From assembly GCA_027335965.1 (NCBI GenBank), contig DAHWGZ010000051.1:1-9989 (forward strand): a stretch of DNA of 9,989 nucleotides, read 5' to 3'. The position numbers were made by a program, and so were the translations under genes. Position 1 is the first letter of the stretch. Every line of letters starts with the position of its first letter. The notes under the pieces are model-generated. The model ran no database searches. It was not told the origin of the DNA and saw only the letters and a program-made list of their open reading frames with translations. The stretch is from Acidiferrobacter sp. GTDB lineage: Bacteria; Pseudomonadota; Gammaproteobacteria; Acidiferrobacterales; Acidiferrobacteraceae. Positions 5,832-9,989 of the stretch are shown here, in pieces.

Positions 5832-7923
5832 GAGAAACGACCTGCTGGTTGAGATCGGCACCGAGGAACTGCCCCCCGGGGAGCTCGTGGCGCTCGCGGA
5901 GGCGCTCGCGGAGGGCCTGCGCGCGGCGCTTGCCGACAACCGGCTGCTGGCCGAGGATTCGTCGGCGCGCAGCTTCGCATCGCCGCGACGCATCGCCGCG
6001 CGCATCACGGGGGTGGCCGGGCGCCAAGGCGCGCAGACCGTTGTCCGCAGGGGGCCGGCGCTCGCGGCCGCGTTCGCGCCAGACGGTTCGCCGACCGGCG
6101 CCGCCCAGGGGTTTGCCCGCTCCCTCGGGGTCGGCGTGGAGGCCCTGGAGCGGATCACGACCGAGCGCGGGGAGTTTTTGGGCTACCGCGAGCGGCGCCC
6201 CGGGCAGGACCTTGCCGCAGTCCTCGCGGACGTCCTCGAGGGCGTCCTGCAGCGACTGCCGGCGCGCCGGCGCATGCGTTGGGGGGCGGGGGCCACGGAG
6301 TTCGTGCGACCGGCGCATTGGGTGGTGGCGCTGTATGGCGCGCGCGCGCTGCGCATCCCGGTGCTCGGTATCGTGAGCGGACGAAAGACGCGCGGCCACC
6401 GATTCCATGCCCCACGCGCGCTTGCGATTCCCGAGGCGTCGGCCTACGAGGCGCTCCTCGAGTCGGAGGGCCATGTGGTCGCGGACTTCGCCTTGCGCCG
6501 ATCGCGGATTGGCGGACAGATCGACGGGCTCGCGGCAGCGATCGCGGCCGAACCGCTGGTGGAGGAGCCGCTGCTCGATCTCGTGACCGCGCTCGTCGAA
6601 TGGCCGCACGCGGTGTTGGGCGCCTTCGATCCCGACTTCCTTCAGGTGCCGCGCGAGGTATTGATCGCGGCCATGCAGGGCCACCAGAAATACTTCCCTC
6701 TGGAGCGGCACGGGCGACTCTTGCCGCACTTCATCACGATCGCCAATATCGCGCCGCAAGACGACGGGGCGATACGCAAGGGCAATGAGCGGGTGCTGGC
6801 GGCACGCTTCGCCGACGCGCGGTTTTTCTGGGACACCGACCGCGAAAAGCCCCTCGAGACCTACGCGCAAGGGCTCTCGCAGGTGGCGTTCGAGCAACGC
6901 CTGGGCAGTCTCGCCGACAAGGCCGCGCGCCTTGCGCGCCTTGCGCGCCTGATCGCAGAATGGCTGGGCGTGGACGCCGGGCAGGCCGCGCGCGCGGGGG
7001 CCTTGTGCAAGGCCGATCTCTTGACCGGCATGGTCGGCGAGTTTCCCGAGCTCCAGGGCATCATGGGCGGACATTACGCGCGGCACGGCGGCGAGGATGA
7101 GGCGGTCGCGGCGGCCATTGCCGAGCACTACCGGCCGCGTTTCGCGGGCGACGCCCTGCCCGACGGCACCCTGGGCCTTGCGCTGGCGCTGGCCGACAAG
7201 CTCGATACCCTCGTCGGCATCTTTGGGATCGGGCAGGGCCCCACCGGGGACAAGGACCCGTTCGCCCTGCGGCGGGCGGCGATCGGCGTGCTGCGTCTCC
7301 TGGAGGCCCTGGGCGAGCGCCACGGGCGGGATCTTTCGGTCGCGGCGCTGCTGTCGGCGGCGGCCGCCGGCTACCCTTCCGGGCTCCTGGCGACCGACAC
7401 CACCGAGCTCGTGCATCGCTTCCTCGCCGAGCGCCTGCGCAACCTCCTCGAGGGCACGCTTTCGCAGGACATCGTGGCGGCGGCCCTGGCGGGGGGACTC
7501 GACCGGGTCTACGATGCCATCAGACGGGCGCGGGCGCTGCTGACCTTCACACAAGGGCCGGCGGCCCAGGCCCTGGTCGGCGCGCACAAGCGCATCCGCA
7601 ACATCCTGCGGCAAAATCATGAGCCCCTCGACCCCCACGAGCCCTGGACCGGGGTCGAGAGTGCCGACCGGCGGCTCGCGCAGGAGATCGCGCGCTGCGA
7701 GGCGCTAGTGGGCGACCAGAGCGGCCGCGGCGACTATGAGAGCGCGCTCGCCTCGCTCGGGGAGTTGCGGCCGGCCGTCGACGCCTTCTTTGAAGAGGTG
7801 CTCGTGATGAGCGAGGACGCCGCGACGCGACGCGGGCGCCTGCGCCTGCTTGCGCGGCTCGCCGCCTTGTGCGAGAAGGTCGGGGATCTGTCATGCCTGA
7901 AGCAATCGGGGGACTCCGCATGA
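5824..7923 (+). CDS. glyS: Glycine--tRNA ligase beta subunit
   Basis: The partner of GlyQ, needed for tRNA recognition and activity of the heterotetramer. The 699 residues agree with the family (about 690). The N-terminus [12 protein letters not shown] (7-18) is the family hallmark. Further conserved blocks are GHRFHAP (191-197), [11 protein letters not shown] (283-293), [20 protein letters not shown] (396-415), and [13 protein letters not shown] with [17 protein letters not shown] (458-491). An anticodon-binding-like helical domain occupies the C-terminus from about residue 580. There is no strong Shine-Dalgarno sequence before the ATG at 5824, so initiation probably relies on coupling to glyQ through the 8-base overlap. 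Two short in-frame tandem duplications (5890-5913 and 6925-6950) lie in helical stretches. The TGA stop overlaps the start of the next gene as ATGA. Confidence 0.97.
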   Translation: MTKRNDLLVEIGTEELPPGELVALAEALAEGLRAALADNRLLAEDSSARSFASPRRIAARITGVAGRQGAQTVVRRGPALAAAFAPDGSPTGAAQGFARSLGVGVEALERITTERGEFLGYRERRPGQDLAAVLADVLEGVLQRLPARRRMRWGAGATEFVRPAHWVVALYGARALRIPVLGIVSGRKTRGHRFHAPRALAIPEASAYEALLESEGHVVADFALRRSRIGGQIDGLAAAIAAEPLVEEPLLDLVTALVEWPHAVLGAFDPDFLQVPREVLIAAMQGHQKYFPLERHGRLLPHFITIANIAPQDDGAIRKGNERVLAARFADARFFWDTDREKPLETYAQGLSQVAFEQRLGSLADKAARLARLARLIAEWLGVDAGQAARAGALCKADLLTGMVGEFPELQGIMGGHYARHGGEDEAVAAAIAEHYRPRFAGDALPDGTLGLALALADKLDTLVGIFGIGQGPTGDKDPFALRRAAIGVLRLLEALGERHGRDLSVAALLSAAAAGYPSGLLATDTTELVHRFLAERLRNLLEGTLSQDIVAAALAGGLDRVYDAIRRARALLTFTQGPAAQALVGAHKRIRNILRQNHEPLDPHEPWTGVESADRRLAQEIARCEALVGDQSGRGDYESALASLGELRPAVDAFFEEVLVMSEDAATRRGRLRLLARLAALCEKVGDLSCLKQSGDSA
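5890..5913 (+). repeat. 12-bp tandem duplication in glyS
   Basis: GCGCTCGCGGAG occurs twice in direct succession and encodes ALAEALAE in the N-terminal helix of GlyS. It keeps frame and fits alpha-helix composition, so it is probably a harmless local duplication. Confidence 0.6.
6925..6950 (+). repeat. 9-bp tandem microrepeat in glyS (2.9 copies)
   Basis: GCGCGCCTT is repeated almost three times and encodes the triple ARL run in [15 protein letters not shown]. The frame is kept. Copy number could vary by replication slippage without breaking the gene. Confidence 0.6.
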
Positions 7924-8261
7924 ATGACGCCCATCAGGACTCCTTTGCCGCCATGCGCGACGCGGTACAGGCCTTCCACGACAAGCACGACCTGAAGAAC
8001 CATGGAGGCGAGGATCTCGTCTACCGGGTGGCGCTGATGGCCGAGGAGTTGGGCGAGATCTCGGCCTGCGTCAGCAAGGGTCGCAGCCGGGAGGCGCTCG
8101 CCGAGGAATGCGCCGATCTGCTCATTCTGCTCATGGGCACGGCGATCTCCGCGGACTTCGCGCTCGATCGCGCCTTCTGGGACAAGATGGAGGCCCTCAT
8201 GAAGCGCTCCTCGCGCATGGTCGGGGGGCGCATCCGGGTCTCGGAATTTCGGGACTCGTGA
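7920..8261 (+). CDS. MazG-like nucleotide pyrophosphohydrolase
   Basis: A 113-residue all-alpha NTP pyrophosphatase of the MazG-like superfamily, expected to hydrolyse a nucleoside triphosphate to the monophosphate and pyrophosphate in the cytosol. The superfamily signature EExxE...ExxD is complete: EELGE (Glu42, Glu43, Glu46) and EECAD (Glu63, Asp66), which together bind Mg2+. It is a single-domain form, far shorter than the two-domain E. coli MazG (263 residues). I prefer the ATG at 7920, which overlaps the glyS stop as ATGA and has GGGGGA 7 bases upstream. An in-frame ATG at 7893 also has a plausible GGGGA and would add nine residues. The stop shares one base with the gmhB start (TGATG). 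The substrate cannot be read from sequence; house-cleaning of damaged nucleotides is the usual inference. Confidence 0.85.
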   Translation: MNDAHQDSFAAMRDAVQAFHDKHDLKNHGGEDLVYRVALMAEELGEISACVSKGRSREALAEECADLLILLMGTAISADFALDRAFWDKMEALMKRSSRMVGGRIRVSEFRDS

Positions 8262-8815
8262 TGCGTCTCGTCATCCTCGACCGCGACGGCGTCATCAACG
8301 AAGACTCCGACGACTACATCAAGACGCCCGAGGAGTGGCGCCCGGTACCCGGGAGCCTGGAGGCGATCGCGCGACTGACGCACGCCGGCATCCAGGTGGT
8401 GGTGGCCACCAACCAGTCGGGCATCGCCCGCGGCCTCTTTAACGTCGACATGCTCGGCCGGATCCACAACCGCATGCTAGACGAGGTCCACCACAGGGGC
8501 GGGGAGATCGAGGCCATCTTTTTTTGCCCGCACGGGCCGAGCGATCACTGCACCTGCCGCAAGCCGCTGCCCGGCCTGCTTCATGACATCGCGGCGCGCT
8601 TCAAGACCAGCCTCAGCAGCACGTTCGCGGTGGGCGATTCGCGCCGGGACCTGGAGGCCGCGCGCGCGGCGCAGGCGCTGCCGGTGCTGGTGCGCACCGG
8701 CAAGGGCATGCGCACGATCGCCGAGGGCCGGGGCCTCGTCGGGGTCCCCATCTACGATGACCTCGCGGCATTCACCGACGCCGTCTTGTCCCACGGCGTA
8801 AGCGGCGGCGCATGA
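8261..8815 (+). CDS. gmhB: D-glycero-D-manno-heptose 1,7-bisphosphate 7-phosphatase
   Basis: This HAD-superfamily phosphatase removes the 7-phosphate from heptose 1,7-bisphosphate during synthesis of ADP-heptose for the LPS inner core. The 184 residues match GmhB (about 190). HAD motif I is LDRDGVIN, with nucleophile Asp7 and acid/base Asp9. Motif II is ATNQSGIARG (49-58). The GmhB zinc loop is complete as CPHGPSDHCTC (Cys89, His91, Cys97, Cys99), followed by RKP. Motif IV is GDSRRD (Asp126, Asp130). This zinc loop separates it from histidinol phosphatase-type and other small HAD enzymes. The start at 8261 places MRLVILDRDG at the N-terminus and couples to the mazG-like stop; the longer upstream in-frame extension reads through the mazG-like gene in another frame and is not real. 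A run of seven T (8519-8525) lies at the codons for Phe87-Phe88. Confidence 0.95.
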   Translation: MRLVILDRDGVINEDSDDYIKTPEEWRPVPGSLEAIARLTHAGIQVVVATNQSGIARGLFNVDMLGRIHNRMLDEVHHRGGEIEAIFFCPHGPSDHCTCRKPLPGLLHDIAARFKTSLSSTFAVGDSRRDLEAARAAQALPVLVRTGKGMRTIAEGRGLVGVPIYDDLAAFTDAVLSHGVSGGA

Positions 8816-9561
8816 AAAAGGTGCTTGCGGCCGCGGCCTTCCAGGTGGGCTTCCTCCTGTCGACCGCCATCTGGGCGCTGGTGGTGCTTGCGCTCTTCTG
8901 GCTGCGCCCCATACCGCGCTACCGCGTCATCAGCCAATGGGGACGCTTCAATGTCTGGTGGCTCAAGATCACCTGCGGGCTGTCATATGAGGTTCAAGGC
9001 CGCGAGAACATCCCGGACACGCCATGCGTCATCCTCTCCAAGCACCAGTCCACGTGGGAGACGCTGGCCTTTCAGTGGATCTTCCCGCCGCACGTCTGGG
9101 TCCTGAAGAGGGAGCTTTTGTGGATCCCCCTGCTCGGCTGGGGGATGGCCCTGAGTCAGCCGATCGCCATCGCGCGCGAGCAGCAGCGCAAGGCCATAGA
9201 CCAGGTCATACAAGGGGGCCGCGAGCGCCTTGCCAACGGACGCCATGTCATCATTTTCCCGGAGGGGACGCGCGTGCCGGCCGGGCGCCATGGACGATTC
9301 AAGCTCGGTGGCGCGCGGCTCGCGCTCGCCGCCGGCTGCCCGCTGCTGCCGGTCGCGCACAACGCCGGCTGCTTCTGGGGACGCCGGGCATTCATCAAGG
9401 AACCGGGCGTGGTGCGCGTGGTGATCGGTCCGCCGATCTCCGGGGAGGGCCTGAACGCCGCGACCCTGAATGCGCGCGCCGAGGCGTGGATCACATCCAC
9501 CACGGACATGCTGGAAAAGACCGAGGGGGCCTGTGGCGACAAGATCCCCGCGGTACAATGA
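8812..9561 (+). CDS. plsC: 1-acyl-sn-glycerol-3-phosphate acyltransferase (PlsC family)
   Basis: This inner-membrane enzyme transfers a second acyl chain to lysophosphatidic acid to give phosphatidic acid, the precursor of all phospholipids. The 249 residues fit PlsC (about 245). A hydrophobic N-terminal segment at 9-31 anchors it. Motif I is SKHQSTWET, with catalytic His78 and Glu83 in the H-x4-D/E position. A motif II-like stretch with the family arginine lies at about 112-125. Motif III is FPEGTR (149-154), and a motif IV-like proline-containing LLPVAHNAG is at 178-186. Glu for Asp in motif I is seen in a proteobacterial subgroup with KHQSxWET and does not suggest inactivity. Its ATG overlaps the gmhB TGA by 4 bases. 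A paralogue with another acyl acceptor cannot be excluded. gmhB-plsC next to glyQS is an arrangement I recall from other proteobacteria. Confidence 0.9.
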   Translation: MKKVLAAAAFQVGFLLSTAIWALVVLALFWLRPIPRYRVISQWGRFNVWWLKITCGLSYEVQGRENIPDTPCVILSKHQSTWETLAFQWIFPPHVWVLKRELLWIPLLGWGMALSQPIAIAREQQRKAIDQVIQGGRERLANGRHVIIFPEGTRVPAGRHGRFKLGGARLALAAGCPLLPVAHNAGCFWGRRAFIKEPGVVRVVIGPPISGEGLNAATLNARAEAWITSTTDMLEKTEGACGDKIPAVQ

Positions 9562-9564
9562 GCC

Positions 9565-9989
9565 ATGCCTGACGAACGCCCGCCGCTCATTGCGCCGTCC
9601 GAAGACCGCCGCGTGCTGTTGCATTCGTGTTGCGCGCCGTGCGCGGCCGACGTCATGCAGGAGATGCAGCGATCGGGCGTGGCCCTCGAGGTCTTGTTCT
9701 ACAACCCCAATATCCACCCCCTGAAAGAGTACGAGCTGCGCAAGACCGAGAACAAACGCTTCGCCGATCGGCTCGGCGTGCCCTTCGTCGATCTCGATTA
9801 CGACAAGGACGACTGGTTCGCGCGCGTGGCGGGCCTGGAAAATGAACCGGAGCGCGGCGCGCGCTGCACGGTATGCTTCGATATGCGTTTCGAGCGTTCG
9901 GCGCTCTATGCCGTGGAGCACGGGTTTGCCGTGTTCACGAGCTCGCTTGGCATCTCCCGCTGGAAGGACATGAATCAGATCAATGCCTG
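9565..9989 (+). CDS. queH: Epoxyqueuosine reductase QueH (partial, 3' end outside window)
   Basis: QueH (DUF208 family) performs the last step of queuosine synthesis, reducing epoxyqueuosine to queuosine at position 34 of tRNAs with GUN anticodons. It does not need cobalamin, unlike the unrelated QueG. The reading frame is open from the ATG at 9565 to the window end, giving 141 residues of a family of roughly 200 or more. Visible landmarks are LLHSCCAPC (Cys22, Cys23, Cys26), FYNPNIHP...EYELRK (45-60), the second cysteine pair RCTVCF (Cys101, Cys104), and [15 protein letters not shown] (126-140). The adjacent Cys22-Cys23 and the CxxC pair are the iron-sulfur cluster ligands expected for QueH. 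The start follows the plsC stop by 3 bases with only a poor Shine-Dalgarno sequence, so coupling is likely. Confidence 0.92.
   Translation, partial: MPDERPPLIAPSEDRRVLLHSCCAPCAADVMQEMQRSGVALEVLFYNPNIHPLKEYELRKTENKRFADRLGVPFVDLDYDKDDWFARVAGLENEPERGARCTVCFDMRFERSALYAVEHGFAVFTSSLGISRWKDMNQINA

Noticed and set aside
4875..6158. A 427-codon minus-strand open frame opposite glyQ and the start of glyS.
   Set aside because: Antisense to highly conserved GlyQ sequence, with no motif and no supporting start signal.
5713..7638. A 641-codon minus-strand open frame opposite glyS.
   Set aside because: Antisense shadow of a conserved GlyS; the composition is Arg/Gly-rich with no motif.
8505..8525. Short AGAT/ATCT stem followed by seven T inside gmhB, as a possible terminator or slippage site.
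   Set aside because: The stem is only about 4 bp and AT-containing, and the T-run encodes part of the conserved IFFCP segment, so the reading frame is intact as it stands.

Overview
The window is a dense, high-GC stretch of bacterial chromosome with eleven protein genes. Ten are complete and one is cut by the right edge. There are no RNA genes, insertion sequences, phage genes or CRISPR repeats, and no gap between genes exceeds 180 bases. Two-subunit GlyQ/GlyS, an enterobacterial-sized GlnA with tyrosine at residue 397, a heptose-bisphosphate phosphatase of the LPS core pathway, MtgA and a sigma-54/NtrC-type glnA promoter all point to a Gram-negative proteobacterium. A high-GC gammaproteobacterium is most likely. 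The TusA-family gene would suit a sulfur-active lineage, but that is only an inference.

Left half, minus strand (read right to left): a gene start at 4019 opens a tight group. It encodes a PP-loop ATPase related to the tRNA thiolases MnmA/ThiI, then a 75-residue TusA-type sulfur carrier four bases later, then a zinc-type cation diffusion facilitator (CDF) whose start overlaps the tusA stop as ATGA. After a 157-180 base regulatory gap comes glnA (glutamine synthetase). The gap holds two NtrC-like palindromes whose centres are 30 bp apart and a good -24/-12 sigma-54 promoter, so glnA should be induced under nitrogen limitation independently of the group upstream.

Right half, plus strand: mtgA (monofunctional peptidoglycan glycosyltransferase) diverges from the PP-loop gene across a 115-base gap. 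It is followed by a compact run glyQ-glyS-mazG-like-gmhB-plsC-queH with junctions of -8, -4, -1, -4 and +3 bases. A promoter-like sequence for this run lies over the end of mtgA. The run combines glycyl-tRNA charging, nucleotide clean-up, LPS heptose synthesis, phospholipid synthesis and queuosine synthesis. This looks like a growth-linked housekeeping operon rather than one pathway.

The least explained parts are the PP-loop/TusA/CDF group, which looks like an uncharacterised sulfur-transfer (probably tRNA-modifying) unit, and a perfect 12-bp GC-rich hairpin inside mtgA that has a T-rich tail on the minus strand. Everything else is ordinary core genome.
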